Assembly (NCBI GenBank): GCA_963809965.1
Contig: CAWELU010000036.1
Location: forward strand, 62,001-126,000
From: CAIWHR01 sp963809965
GTDB lineage: Bacteria > Pseudomonadota > Gammaproteobacteria > Burkholderiales > Casimicrobiaceae
Length of the DNA stretch: 64,000 nucleotides
Direction: 5' to 3'
The position numbers were made by a program, and so were the translations under genes. Below, in pieces: positions 47,823 through 57,575 of the stretch; positions within the stretch are counted from its first letter, which is position 1; each line of letters begins with the position of its first letter. Under the pieces are notes generated by a model. That model made no database searches and was not told the DNA's origin. It was given only the letters and a program-made list of their open reading frames with translations.

Positions 47823-48287
47823 ATGGCGTTCATTCGCCACCCGAAGGATTTTTTCGCGGGCTTGCTATTCATCGCCTTCGGCGTCGCCTCGATCGCGATC
47901 GGCAGCAACTACCCGCTCGGCGCTGCCGCGCGGATGGGCGCCGGCTACTTTCCGCGCCTGCTCGGCATCCTGCTGATCAGCTTTGGCGCGATCATCGCGT
48001 TGCGCGGACTGAAGCTGCGGGGAGAGCCGATCAGGTTCGGCTCGCTGCGGCCGCTGGTGATCGTACTCGGCAGCGTCGTTCTATTCGGCCTGTTGAGCCC
48101 CCATATCGGCCTCGTCCTCGCCAGCATCATGTTGATCCTGGTGTCCAGCGCCGGAAGCTCCGAGTTCCGCTGGAAGGAGGCACTGGTCAGCGGCATCGTG
48201 CTCGCGATGGGCGCGGTCCTCGTTTTCATCTGGGGCCTCGGCCTGCAATTTTCCGTCTGGCCGCCGATATTGAGTAACGTACGCTGA
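47823..48287 (+). CDS. tctB: Tripartite tricarboxylate transporter small membrane subunit TctB
   Basis: A 154-residue protein with four membrane helices. It opens with FIRHPKDFFAGLLFIAFGV and AARMGAGYFPRLLGILL, both TctB signatures. It forms the transporter with TctA. Its stop overlaps the tctA start by one base (TGATG). The binding protein TctC is absent from the window. Confidence 0.9.
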   Translation: MAFIRHPKDFFAGLLFIAFGVASIAIGSNYPLGAAARMGAGYFPRLLGILLISFGAIIALRGLKLRGEPIRFGSLRPLVIVLGSVVLFGLLSPHIGLVLASIMLILVSSAGSSEFRWKEALVSGIVLAMGAVLVFIWGLGLQFSVWPPILSNVR

Positions 48288-49792
48288 TGGACCTGGTCGC
48301 CAACCTGGCCACGGGCTTCGGTGTCGCGCTGACGCCGGTCAACCTGCTCTACGCACTGGTGGGGTGCCTGCTCGGCACGCTGATCGGCGTGCTCCCCGGA
48401 ATCGGCCCCGTCGCGACCATCGCGATGCTGTTGCCGATCACGTACGCGTTGCAGCCGGTCTCGGCGCTGATCATGCTGGCGGGCATCTATTATGGAGCGC
48501 AGTACGGCGGCTCGACGACAGCGATCCTGGTCAATCTCCCCGGCGAAGCTGCGTCCGCAGTCACGTGCATCGATGGTTACCAGATGGCGCGGCGCGGCCG
48601 AGCCGGCGCGGCGCTCGCGATCTCCGCGGTCGGCTCGTTCTTCGCTGGCTGCGTCGGGGTGTTGCTTCTGGCGTCGTTCGCCGTCCCGATGACCGAGCTT
48701 GCGCTCAAATTCGGTCCGGCCGAGTATTTTTCGCTGATGGTCCTCGGAATGATCGGCGCCGTTGTGCTCGCGCATGGCTCGCTGATGAAGGCGATCGCGA
48801 TGATCGTGCTGGGGCTGCTACTCGGCATCGTCGGCACGGACGTCAACTCCGGCCTGGCGCGTTTCACGTTCGCCATTCCGGAACTGACGGATGGCATCGG
48901 CACGGCGGTCGTTGCCATGGGTCTCTTCGGCTTCGCCGAAATCCTGGTCAACCTGGAACACAAGAGCGACCGCGATCTGCTGACCAATAAGCTCACGTCG
49001 CTGATGCCGAACCACGAGGAAATCCGACGCTCCATTCCCGCGGTGCTCCGCGGGACAGCGCTCGGGTCGTTTCTCGGCGTGCTCCCCGGTGGAGGGGCGA
49101 TGCTGGCGTCATTTGCGTCCTATGGACTCGAAAAGAAGGTGTCGAAGCGTCCGCAGGAGTTCGGCAAGGGCGCCGTGGAAGGAGTCGCCGGTCCGGAGTC
49201 CGCGAACAACGCCGCGGCGCAGACCTCGTTCATTCCGCTGCTGACGCTCGGCATTCCGCCCAATGCGGTGATGGCGCTGATGGTCGGCGCGATGACGATC
49301 CACAATATCCAGCCGGGACCGCAGGTGATGACGTCGAATCCGGCGTTGTTCTGGGGGCTGATCGCGAGCATGTGGGTCGGCAACCTGATGCTTGTCGTGC
49401 TCAACCTGCCGCTTATCGGTATGTGGATCAAGCTGCTGACGGTGCCGTACCGGCTGCTGTATCCGGCCATCCTGCTGTTCTGTTGCATCGGCGTGTACAG
49501 CCTTTCGAACAACACGTTCGACGTCTACATGACCGTCGTGTTCGGTTTTCTCGGCTACGTCTTCGCGAAGCTCGAATGTGAGCCGGCGCCGCTGATTCTC
49601 GGTTTCGTTCTCGGCCCACTGATGGAGGAAAACCTCCGGCGCGCCATGCTGCTCTCACGCGGCGATCCGACAGTATTCGTGACGCGGCCGCTGTCGCTCG
49701 CGATGCTCGTCATTGCGGCGTGCCTGCTGCTCATCATCGTCGCCCCGAACATCCGAAGGAAGCGCCAGGACGTGTTCGTCGAAGAGACCTGA
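48287..49792 (+). CDS. tctA: Tripartite tricarboxylate transporter large membrane subunit TctA
   Basis: A 501-residue permease with about twelve membrane helices and hallmarks LIGVLPGIGPVATIAMLLP, YYGAQYGGSTTAILVNLPG, GVLPGGGAMLASFASYGLEK and GVAGPESANNAAAQTSFIP. Paired GxPG-type loops line the transport path. It imports carboxylates with TctC, driven by an ion gradient. The substrate is unknown because TctC is not nearby. Confidence 0.94.
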   Translation: MDLVANLATGFGVALTPVNLLYALVGCLLGTLIGVLPGIGPVATIAMLLPITYALQPVSALIMLAGIYYGAQYGGSTTAILVNLPGEAASAVTCIDGYQMARRGRAGAALAISAVGSFFAGCVGVLLLASFAVPMTELALKFGPAEYFSLMVLGMIGAVVLAHGSLMKAIAMIVLGLLLGIVGTDVNSGLARFTFAIPELTDGIGTAVVAMGLFGFAEILVNLEHKSDRDLLTNKLTSLMPNHEEIRRSIPAVLRGTALGSFLGVLPGGGAMLASFASYGLEKKVSKRPQEFGKGAVEGVAGPESANNAAAQTSFIPLLTLGIPPNAVMALMVGAMTIHNIQPGPQVMTSNPALFWGLIASMWVGNLMLVVLNLPLIGMWIKLLTVPYRLLYPAILLFCCIGVYSLSNNTFDVYMTVVFGFLGYVFAKLECEPAPLILGFVLGPLMEENLRRAMLLSRGDPTVFVTRPLSLAMLVIAACLLLIIVAPNIRRKRQDVFVEET

Positions 49793-49910
49793 GCATGCAG
49801 CACGGCCGGCCGCCGCAGGCAGGAGAGCTTTCCGCCTGCCCTCCGCTCGCGAGATCGCTGAAACGGATCGCGGCGGCGCGAGACAGCTAGCCGGCCCCCC
49901 GCGCTCCGTG

Positions 49911-51656
49911 CTACGAACCCGGAAGGTCGCAGCAGCGCTCGGCAGTCGATGAAGGAGAAAGTACGGCGCCGGTCACCGCGTTGGGACGGTAGACGGTACA
50001 ACCCTTGAGACCAAGCACGTTCGCGCGCCGGTAGATCGCGGCAAACTCGGCGAAGGGGATGTCGGCCGGAACATTGACCGTCTTCGCGATCGCGTTGTCC
50101 ACGTACGCCTGCAGTGCGCCTTGCATCGCAAGTTGCGCTTCGGCGGTGACGTCGCGAACGGTGACGAACGCCTCCGAAAGCGGCTCGGTTCCGCACAGCT
50201 TGTCGCGTATGGTGAGCGCGTAGCAATCGACGGGAGCATTCAGGATGGACCCGTCCGGTTGCCGAACCTTCCGCCCGTACGAAAGCGCATAGACCGGCTC
50301 GACGCCGCTCGACACGTTTCCGGCGAGAAGGCTGATCGTTCCGGCCGGCGCGATCGCCGTGAGGTGACTGTTGCGGATCCCGCACCGCGCGATCTGCGCC
50401 TGCAGGGACGCCGGGAGTCCGCGCACGAATGGTGCAGCGAGATAGCGTTCCCGATCGTACAGCGGGAACGGCCCCTTGTCCGTGGCCAGCTCGACGGACG
50501 CTGCATAGGCTTCCTCGGTCACGGTTCGCATCGTTTCGGCGGCCACGCTCAGCGCTTCGGCGCTGTCGTAGCGCAACCCCAGCATGATCAACGCGTCGGC
50601 CAGTCCCGTGATACCGAGACCCAGACGCCGGGAGGCACGCGCGGTGGTCGCGTGTTGGGGCAGCGGAAAGCCCGAGATCTCGTAGACGTTATCGAGCATT
50701 CGGACGGCGATCCTGGCCGTGTCCGCGAGACCCGGGAGATCGAGCCGGGCCTCGCTCGTGAACGGCGCATCGACGAAGCGGGTCAGGTTGAGCGAGCCCA
50801 GGTCGCAGGCGCCGTAGGGCGGCAACGGGATCTCGCCGCAGGGATTCGTGGCGCTGATGGTTTCCGCGTAACCGAGGTTGTCGAGCGCACGCACACGATC
50901 GATGAAGATCACGCCCGGCTCGGCGCATTCATACGCGCCGCGTACGATGCTTTCCCACAAGTCACGCGCACGAACCGCGCGCAGCATGTGCCGTCCGGAT
51001 CCGTCCGCCGGAAACACGAGCGGCCATTCCAAGTCCCCATCGACCGCATGGAGGAACCCATCGGTGATCAGTACCGAGAGATTGAAGCGGGTCAGCGCAC
51101 CCGACATCCGTTTGGCGGCCACGAACGCCTCGATATCCGGGTGGTTGCAGCGCAGCGTCGCCATCATTGCGCCGCGCCGCGCACCGGTCGACTGTACGGT
51201 CGCGCACATCGCGTCCCAGACGTGCATGAAGGAGACCGGCCCCGAAGCGACGGTGCCCGACGCGTCGGCGGCCGTTCCGCAGGGTCGCAGCGGCGAAAAA
51301 TCGTACCCGACGCCGCCGCCTTGCTGCATGGTCAGCGCGCCCTCGCGCAGCGCATCGAAAATGCCGTCGAGCGTGTCCTCGACGACGCCCATCACGAAGC
51401 AGTTGAACAGCGTGACCCGGCGCCCGGTCCCGGCGCCGGCAAGGATGCGTCCGCCTGGAAGAAAGCGGAAATCCGCCAGCGCATCGACGAAGCGGCGCTC
51501 CCAAAGCGCCTGGTCACGCGGTTCGGCGGACGCGAGTGCCCGTGCGACGCGCACCCACGTGCCGTCGATGTCCGGTTCCGCGGCACCGCCGGCTGGCTGA
51601 AAACGGTAGCGACTCGTCCAGATCGTTTCGGCCAGCCGATTCGTAAAGGCGGTCAT
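49911..51656 (-). CDS. nrdJ: Adenosylcobalamin-dependent ribonucleotide reductase (class II)
   Basis: A 581-residue class II enzyme. It has NCFVMGVVEDTLDGIF, GGGVGYDFSPLRP, NPCGEIPLPPYGACDLGSLNL (active-site Asn/Cys/Glu) and HLTAIAPAGTISLLAGNVSSG. Near the end it has GLKGCTVYRPNAVTGAVL and a terminal Cys-Cys pair (ERCCDL) that may recycle the active-site disulfide. It reduces ribonucleotides using adenosylcobalamin radicals and works with or without oxygen. It is shorter than NrdJ forms with an ATP cone. No class I genes are in view. Confidence 0.9.
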   Translation of the reverse strand: MTAFTNRLAETIWTSRYRFQPAGGAAEPDIDGTWVRVARALASAEPRDQALWERRFVDALADFRFLPGGRILAGAGTGRRVTLFNCFVMGVVEDTLDGIFDALREGALTMQQGGGVGYDFSPLRPCGTAADASGTVASGPVSFMHVWDAMCATVQSTGARRGAMMATLRCNHPDIEAFVAAKRMSGALTRFNLSVLITDGFLHAVDGDLEWPLVFPADGSGRHMLRAVRARDLWESIVRGAYECAEPGVIFIDRVRALDNLGYAETISATNPCGEIPLPPYGACDLGSLNLTRFVDAPFTSEARLDLPGLADTARIAVRMLDNVYEISGFPLPQHATTARASRRLGLGITGLADALIMLGLRYDSAEALSVAAETMRTVTEEAYAASVELATDKGPFPLYDRERYLAAPFVRGLPASLQAQIARCGIRNSHLTAIAPAGTISLLAGNVSSGVEPVYALSYGRKVRQPDGSILNAPVDCYALTIRDKLCGTEPLSEAFVTVRDVTAEAQLAMQGALQAYVDNAIAKTVNVPADIPFAEFAAIYRRANVLGLKGCTVYRPNAVTGAVLSPSSTAERCCDLPGS

Positions 51657-51689
51657 GGGGTCCGCGCGGATATGAGGTTGCGCCGGGAA

Positions 51690-52304
51690 TCAGCCGCGCT
51701 TTGCCTTCCGCTCGGACAGCGGCAACAGCACCGGCAAGTCGAGCGTCCTGCGGCCGGGCTCCGGCGCCGCGAGCGGAGTCGTGGCACGCAGTGTGGCGAG
51801 GCTGCGGCGGGTCAACTGGTGATAGGCTTCGGTGCCCTCGACCTTCCAGGCGAGTTCCTCGTCGGTAAGGGCACGGATCACGCGAGCCGGCATGCCCGCC
51901 ACCAGCATCCGCGGCGGGACGATCATTTCCGCCTTGACGAACGCCATCGCCGCGACGATCGCCGACTCGCCGATCACCGCGTTGTCGTTGATAACCGCGT
52001 TCATTCCGACCAGCGCATTGCGCTTGACCGTACAACCGTGCAGCACGGCCCCGTGACCGATGTGGCCGTTCTCCTCGACGATCGTCTCGTTGCCTGGATA
52101 CGCGTGGAGGATGCAGGTGTCCTGCACGTTGGCCCCCGCGTGGATCGTCAGTCGGCCGAAATCTCCGCGCAGGCACGCAACGGGACCGATGTAGCAGCGT
52201 GGGCCGACAATGACGTCGCCGATCAGCACTGCCGAGGGGTGCACATACGCCGTCGGGTCCACGACGGGCGTCACACCGTCGATCTCGTATACCGTCAGAG
52301 TCAT
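51690..52304 (-). CDS. Gamma-carbonic-anhydrase-like hexapeptide protein (PaaY/YrdA type)
   Basis: A 204-residue left-handed beta-helix protein with hexapeptide repeats (VIVGPRCYIGPVACLRGDFG, CILHAYPGNETIVEENGHIG, ALVGMNAVINDNAVIG). His ligands occur in CILHAYP and in GHIGHGAV, as in gamma carbonic anhydrases. PaaY is a related thioesterase linked to phenylacetate catabolism. I cannot decide between CO2 hydration and CoA-ester hydrolysis. It ends 33 bp before the nrdJ start on the same strand. Confidence 0.85.
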   Translation of the reverse strand: MTLTVYEIDGVTPVVDPTAYVHPSAVLIGDVIVGPRCYIGPVACLRGDFGRLTIHAGANVQDTCILHAYPGNETIVEENGHIGHGAVLHGCTVKRNALVGMNAVINDNAVIGESAIVAAMAFVKAEMIVPPRMLVAGMPARVIRALTDEELAWKVEGTEAYHQLTRRSLATLRATTPLAAPEPGRRTLDLPVLLPLSERKAKRG

Positions 52305-52383
52305 CCTGATTCTCCGTCTTGCGGCAGCGTCCGTTCCCGCTTCACGCCAACGCGTCCGTGGCCGATCGCCGCATCATGATCCC

Positions 52384-55300
52384 TTATCCGAGCCAGGCGC
52401 GCGCGTTTCGGAACATCCGCATCCACGGCGAATCCTCGCCCCATCCATCCGGATGCCAGGACAGCTGCACGGTGCGAAACACGCGCTCCGGGTGTGGCAT
52501 CAGGATCGTGAAACGGCCGTCGGCGGTGGTGATCCCGGTGATCCCCTGCGGTGAGCCATTCGCGTTGAAAGGATAGCGTTCCGTCGCGGTCCCGGCATTG
52601 TCGACGAACCGCACTGTGACGCAAGCTTCGGCGGCGGCAAGCTGCGCCGCGTCGCCGAACTCGGCGTAGCCCTCGCCGTGCGCGGTCGCGACCGGAATCC
52701 GGCTTCCCTCCATGCCCAGAAAAAACAGTGATGGCGAACGGAGTACCTCGAGCAACGCCAACCGCGCCTCGAATTGCTCGGACTTGTTCCGGACGAAGCG
52801 CGGCCAGTGGGCGGTGCCGGGAATCAGCTCGTGCAGGTTGCTCATCATCTGGCAACCGTTGCACACGCCGAGCGCGAAGGTTTCGCTGCGGTTGAAGAAT
52901 GCCGCGAACTCGTCGCGGGCGCGGGCATTGAACAGGATCGACTTGGCCCAGCCTTCCCCGGCTCCGAGCACGTCGCCGTAGGAAAAACCGCCGCACGCCG
53001 CGAAACCGGCGAATTCGACGAGCGAGCGTCGACCGGCCAGGATGTCGCTCATATGCACGTCGAACGCAGCGAATCCGGCCCGGTCGAATGCCGCCGCCAT
53101 CTCGACCTGTCCGTTGACACCCTGCTCCCTCAGGATCGCAATCGCAGGCCTGGCTCCCGTGGCAATGTAAGGCGCGGCAATATCCTCCGCCGGATCGAAG
53201 GTGAGCACCGGCACGATGCCGTCGTCGGAGCCATCCAATATCCGGTCGTATTCCTCATCCGCCGCCTCCGGATTGTCCCGCAGGCGCTGCAACTCGTGCG
53301 TCGTCGCGGACCAGGCGCGATGCAGATCGACGCGACTTTCATCGAGGATCGTGCCGCCGTCGATCGCGATTCGGATGCGGTTCCCACGCACGGGAGTTCC
53401 GATCGCCTGCGCCGCAAGACCTGCGTTAGTCAACCGGGAAACGACGCCGTCGCGGTCGCTGGCGCTGATCTGGACGACCGCCCCGAGCTCCTCTGCGAAC
53501 AACGCGGACAACGGGTCGGCGCCAAGGCGATCGAGTGCGATCGAAAGCCCGCAGCGGGTCGCAAAGGCCATTTCGCACAACGTTGCGAAGAGCCCGCCAT
53601 CGGCGATGTCGTGATAGGCAAGCAGCCTTCCTTCTGCCGCGAACGCCTGAATCGCACCGAAGAAGGCGACCAGGCGCGCCGGGTCGTCGAGGTCCGGCGC
53701 CACGTTGCCGAGTTGCGCGCAGACTTGAGCGAGCGCCGAACCCCCGAGACGATGCTTGCCCGCGCCGAGATCGATCCACAGCAGCACGCTGTCGCCGCGA
53801 TCGAGCCGCAGCAGGGGTGTGAGCACGCGTCTCGCATCGGGAACCGGGGCGAAACTGGACACGATCAACGACAACGGTGCCGTTACGGCGCAGTCGCGGC
53901 CGTCGTCACGCCAGGTGGTGCGCATCGACATCGAGTCCTTCCCGACCGGTATGGCGATGCCCAGCGCAGGACAGAGTTCCATGCCCACGGCGCGCACGGT
54001 GTCGTAGAGCGCCGCGTCTTCGCCCGGATGCCCGGCCGCCGCCATCCAGTTCGCGGAGAGCTTGATGTCGGAAATCCGACGGATGCCGGCGGCGGCGATG
54101 TTCGTGATGGCCTCCGCCACAGCCATCCGGCCGGAGGCTGGCGCGTCGATCAATGCCAGCGGCGTGCGCTCGCCCATCGCCATCGCCTCACCCGCATAGC
54201 CGTCGAAATCCATCAACGTCACCGCAACGTCAGCGACCGGCACCTGCCATGGGCCGACCATCGGATCTCGCGTGCAGAGGCCACCGACCGTGCGGTCGCC
54301 GATCGTGACGAGAAACGTCTTGTCGGCGACCGCTGGAAACTGCAGCACTCGATATGCGGCGTCGCGCACGGCAATGCCTGACAGATTCAGCGGGCGCAAC
54401 GCGCGTGCGACGTGCGCGACATTGCGCGTCATCTTCGGCGGCTTGCCGAGCAACACCTCGAGGTCCATGTCCACCGGGCGGTTGCCGTAGTGCGGATCGG
54501 CGACCACGAGCCGTTGCCGGGCGGTCGCCGTTCCGACGACCGCAAACGGGCAGCGCTCGCGCTCGCAGATCGCGCGAAATCGTGCGAGGTCCTCGGGCAC
54601 GACGGCGAGCACGTAGCGCTCCTGCGCCTCGTTGCACCAGATCTCGCGCGGCGCCATTCCCGGCTCCTCGGAGGGCACCTGGCGAAGATCGAACACCGCG
54701 CCGGCACCGCCGCCGTGAACGAGCTCCGGAAACGCGTTGGAAAGCCCGCCGGCGCCCACGTCGTGGATCGAGCGTATCGGATTCGCGGCCCCCAGCTGCC
54801 AGCATCGATCGATCACCTCCTGTGCCCGGCGCTGGATTTCGGCATTGCCGCGCTGGACCGAATCGAAGTCGAGATCGGCGGTATTGGCGCCAGTCGCCAT
54901 CGAAGACGCGGCGCCGCCGCCCATGCCGATCAGCATGCCGGGACCGCCCAACTGGATCAGCAGCGTGCCTTCCGGAAGCGGCTGCTTCCCTGTGTGGTCA
55001 GCCCGGATGTTGCCCAGCCCTCCCGCAATCATGATCGGCTTGTGATAGCCACGCACCTCACCGGCGACGTCGAGCTCGAAGGTCCGGAAATAACCGGCGA
55101 GATTGGGACGCCCGAACTCGTTGTTGAACGTCGCCGCCCCGATCGGGCCGTCGCGCATGATGTCGAGCGCCGAGGCGATGCGATCCGGCTTTCCAAGAGG
55201 CGGCTCCCACGGCTGCGGCAGCGCGGGCAGCCGCAGGTGGGACACCGTGAATCCGGTAAGCCCCGCTTTCGGCTTCGCGCCGATTCCCGTCGCGCCCTCG

Positions 55301-56271
55301 TCGCGGATCTCGCCGCCTGAGCCCGTGGCGGCGCCGGGGAACGGGGCGATCGCGGTGGGGTGATTGTGCGTCTCGACCTTCATTACGGTGTGCGTGGCCT
55401 CCGCGTGCGCAGCGTAACGACCATCGGAACCCGGATAGAACCGGCGCACGGTCGCACCTTCCATCACGGCGGCATTGTCGGCGTAGGCGACGATGGTTCC
55501 CTGCGGATTCGCCACGTGGGTATTGCGGATCATCGCGAAGAGGCTTCGTTGCTGTTCCACGCCGTCGACGACCCACTGCGCATTGAAGATCTTGTGCCGG
55601 CAGTGCTCGGAGTTCGCCTGCGCGAACATCATCAGCTCGACGTCGGTCGGATCGCGCCCCGCCCGGCGGAAATTCTCGGCGAGGTAGTCGATCTCGTCCT
55701 CGGCGAGCGCGAGCCCGAGATCCGCGTTGGCCCGCACGATCGCCATGCGACCCTCCAGCGCCAACGGGATCGTCGCGAGCGGCTTCGGCGGGTAGTGCGC
55801 GAACAACGCCCGCGCCTCGTCCAGGTCAGCGAGCACGACCTCGGTCATGCGGTCGTGAATCAGTGGCAGAAGGTGCGTCCGGTCGTCGGCCGAGAGCTCG
55901 TGTCCGCCGTCGACGTCGACGCGATAGGCGACGCCGCGCTCGATACGCCGGATCGCGGACAGTCCGCAGTTGCGCGCGATATCCGTCGCCTTCGACGCCC
56001 AGGGGGAAATCGTCCCCGGACGCGGGACGACCAGCAGGAGCTGGCCATGTTCCGCATGCATGAGCTCGCGGGGACCATAGGTCAGCAGCCGTTCGAGGGT
56101 GTTGCGCTCGCGCTCGGCCAGCGGACGGTCACACTCGGCAAAGTGCCAGAACGACGCGGCAAGCGCGGCGACGCGATGTCCCGGATGGGCGGCTGCAAGG
56201 CCTGCAAGCAACTTGGCGACGCGGAACGGCGACAACGCCGAGCGTCCGCGCAGCGAAAGTAGTTCGGCCAT
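52384..56271 (-). CDS. purL: Phosphoribosylformylglycinamidine synthase PurL (single-chain)
   Basis: A 1295-residue enzyme, the same length as E. coli PurL. It has the N-terminal PurS-like part, two AIRS-type synthase domains (KVETHNHPTAIAPFPGAATG, MGGGAASSM, IHDVGAGGLSNAFPELVHG, DIADGGLFATLCEM) and a C-terminal glutamine amidotransferase with nucleophile Cys in GVCNGCQMM and a late PHPERVFR. It makes FGAM in purine synthesis. The frame is intact over 3.9 kb, in contrast to the +1-shifted genes elsewhere in this window. Confidence 0.96.
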   Translation of the reverse strand: MAELLSLRGRSALSPFRVAKLLAGLAAAHPGHRVAALAASFWHFAECDRPLAERERNTLERLLTYGPRELMHAEHGQLLLVVPRPGTISPWASKATDIARNCGLSAIRRIERGVAYRVDVDGGHELSADDRTHLLPLIHDRMTEVVLADLDEARALFAHYPPKPLATIPLALEGRMAIVRANADLGLALAEDEIDYLAENFRRAGRDPTDVELMMFAQANSEHCRHKIFNAQWVVDGVEQQRSLFAMIRNTHVANPQGTIVAYADNAAVMEGATVRRFYPGSDGRYAAHAEATHTVMKVETHNHPTAIAPFPGAATGSGGEIRDEGATGIGAKPKAGLTGFTVSHLRLPALPQPWEPPLGKPDRIASALDIMRDGPIGAATFNNEFGRPNLAGYFRTFELDVAGEVRGYHKPIMIAGGLGNIRADHTGKQPLPEGTLLIQLGGPGMLIGMGGGAASSMATGANTADLDFDSVQRGNAEIQRRAQEVIDRCWQLGAANPIRSIHDVGAGGLSNAFPELVHGGGAGAVFDLRQVPSEEPGMAPREIWCNEAQERYVLAVVPEDLARFRAICERERCPFAVVGTATARQRLVVADPHYGNRPVDMDLEVLLGKPPKMTRNVAHVARALRPLNLSGIAVRDAAYRVLQFPAVADKTFLVTIGDRTVGGLCTRDPMVGPWQVPVADVAVTLMDFDGYAGEAMAMGERTPLALIDAPASGRMAVAEAITNIAAAGIRRISDIKLSANWMAAAGHPGEDAALYDTVRAVGMELCPALGIAIPVGKDSMSMRTTWRDDGRDCAVTAPLSLIVSSFAPVPDARRVLTPLLRLDRGDSVLLWIDLGAGKHRLGGSALAQVCAQLGNVAPDLDDPARLVAFFGAIQAFAAEGRLLAYHDIADGGLFATLCEMAFATRCGLSIALDRLGADPLSALFAEELGAVVQISASDRDGVVSRLTNAGLAAQAIGTPVRGNRIRIAIDGGTILDESRVDLHRAWSATTHELQRLRDNPEAADEEYDRILDGSDDGIVPVLTFDPAEDIAAPYIATGARPAIAILREQGVNGQVEMAAAFDRAGFAAFDVHMSDILAGRRSLVEFAGFAACGGFSYGDVLGAGEGWAKSILFNARARDEFAAFFNRSETFALGVCNGCQMMSNLHELIPGTAHWPRFVRNKSEQFEARLALLEVLRSPSLFFLGMEGSRIPVATAHGEGYAEFGDAAQLAAAEACVTVRFVDNAGTATERYPFNANGSPQGITGITTADGRFTILMPHPERVFRTVQLSWHPDGWGEDSPWMRMFRNARAWLG

Positions 56272-56296
56272 CGCGGAAGGGGAATCGGAAAACGCG

Positions 56297-56302
56297 ATTA
56301 TA
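56297..56302 (-). promoter_or_regulatory. -10 element of purL
   Basis: On the minus strand a perfect TATAAT ends 25 bp before the purL ATG, in the 57-bp gap after guaC. No clear -35 is seen. Confidence 0.5.
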
Positions 56303-56328
56303 CGCTGCCGATTCCCGACTTCCCCACA

Positions 56329-57381
56329 TTAGGAGCGCGTGAAGACCTCGTTCGATTGCTGCGAGACGCGTACGAACGTGGTTCGCTTCGACAGCTCGCG
56401 CAGGCGCCGCGCCCCGACGTAGGTGCACGCCGAGCGCACGCCGCCGAGAATCTCCTGTGCCGTTCCGGCGACCGGGCCACGAAAGGGAACGAGCACCTCC
56501 TTTCCTTCCGCCGCACGGTACTCGGCGACACCGCCCGAGTATTTCTCCATGGCGGCGCGGCTGCTCATGCCGTAGAAGCGCTGGAACTTCTGGCCCTCAC
56601 GCTCGACGACTTCGCCCGCACATTCGTCGTGGCCGGCGAACATGCCGCCCAGCATCACGAAATCGGCGCCGCCGCCGAATGCTTTCGCGACATCGCCCGG
56701 CGTCGCACAGCCGCCGTCGGCGCAGATGTGGCCCTCGAGCCCGTGTGCGGCATCCGCGCATTCGATGATGGCCGATAGCTGCGGGTAACCCACACCGGTC
56801 ATCTTCCGCGTCGTGCACACCGATCCGGGACCGATGCCGACCTTGACGATGTCCGCGCCCGAAAGGATCAATTCCTCGGTCATCTCGCCCGTCACGACGT
56901 TGCCGGCCATGATGACCAGATGCGGGAATTGCTCGCGGACCTTCGTCACAAAACGCACGAAGCTCTCGGTATAGCCATTGGCCACGTCGATGCACACGCA
57001 GCGGATGGTCGAGTTCTCGCCCGACCCCGCCGCCTCCATCACCTTGTGGAACTTCTCCTCGTCGGCGCGCGCGATCCCCATCGAGAAGAAAGCGGCGGTC
57101 TTGCGCTCGAGCCTCCGGAAGAACCCGACGAGCTCATCCACCGCATAGTGCTTGTGCAATGCGGTCGAAAGCTCGAATGCGCCCAGCGCGCGCGCCATCT
57201 CGAACGTCCCGGTCGTGTCCATGTTGGCGGCGATGATCGGGACGCCGTGGTATTCGAGCTGCGTGTGGCGGAAGCGGAATTCGCGCGAGATGTCGACATT
57301 CGAGCGTGTCGAGAGCGTGCTCCGCTTGGGTCGGATCAGCACGTCCTTGAAGTCCAGCTTGACCTCGTTCTCGATGCGCAT
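56329..57381 (-). CDS. guaC: GMP reductase
   Basis: A 350-residue IMPDH/GMPR-family barrel with GIGPGSVCTTRKMTGVGYPQ (catalytic Cys), HICADGGCATPGDVAKAFG, FVMLGGMFAGHDEC and YGMSSRAAMEKY. GMPR rather than IMPDH is indicated by length (E. coli GuaC 347), no CBS domains, and the Cys-loop form. It reduces GMP to IMP with NADPH. The ATG at 57381 follows AGGAG. It is upstream of purL on the same strand. Confidence 0.93.
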   Translation of the reverse strand: MRIENEVKLDFKDVLIRPKRSTLSTRSNVDISREFRFRHTQLEYHGVPIIAANMDTTGTFEMARALGAFELSTALHKHYAVDELVGFFRRLERKTAAFFSMGIARADEEKFHKVMEAAGSGENSTIRCVCIDVANGYTESFVRFVTKVREQFPHLVIMAGNVVTGEMTEELILSGADIVKVGIGPGSVCTTRKMTGVGYPQLSAIIECADAAHGLEGHICADGGCATPGDVAKAFGGGADFVMLGGMFAGHDECAGEVVEREGQKFQRFYGMSSRAAMEKYSGGVAEYRAAEGKEVLVPFRGPVAGTAQEILGGVRSACTYVGARRLRELSKRTTFVRVSQQSNEVFTRS

Positions 57382-57413
57382 CGGGATGCTCCTTCCGCCG
57401 GGCAGCGGGCGAG

Positions 57414-57443
57414 AAAAAACGCCGGGCCCGTGGCGGGCGCGGC
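57414..57443 (-). terminator. Rho-independent terminator upstream of guaC
   Basis: On the minus strand a 10-bp stem (one mismatch) of GCCGCGCCCG and CGGGCCCGGC with a three-base loop is followed by six T. It lies 132 bases after the glycosyltransferase stop and 33 before guaC, so it best ends the gltIJKL-glycosyltransferase transcript. A TATAAT at 57452-57457 just ahead of it is unexplained. Confidence 0.75.
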
Positions 57444-57575
57444 GTCGATGGATTATACGGGAACGTGACCGGGCGGCCGGACATTGGCGCCGCGTCTGCA
57501 GACCATTACGCGGTCGCTTGCGATCTTCGTTGCGCCGGGACCGTCGATCGCCCAGACGGCTCGCTTGCGCAAGCC

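Noticed and set aside
57452..57457. TATAAT on the minus strand as the guaC promoter
   Set aside because: A transcript from it would enter the strong terminator at 57414-57443 within a few bases, so it is not accepted as the guaC promoter.
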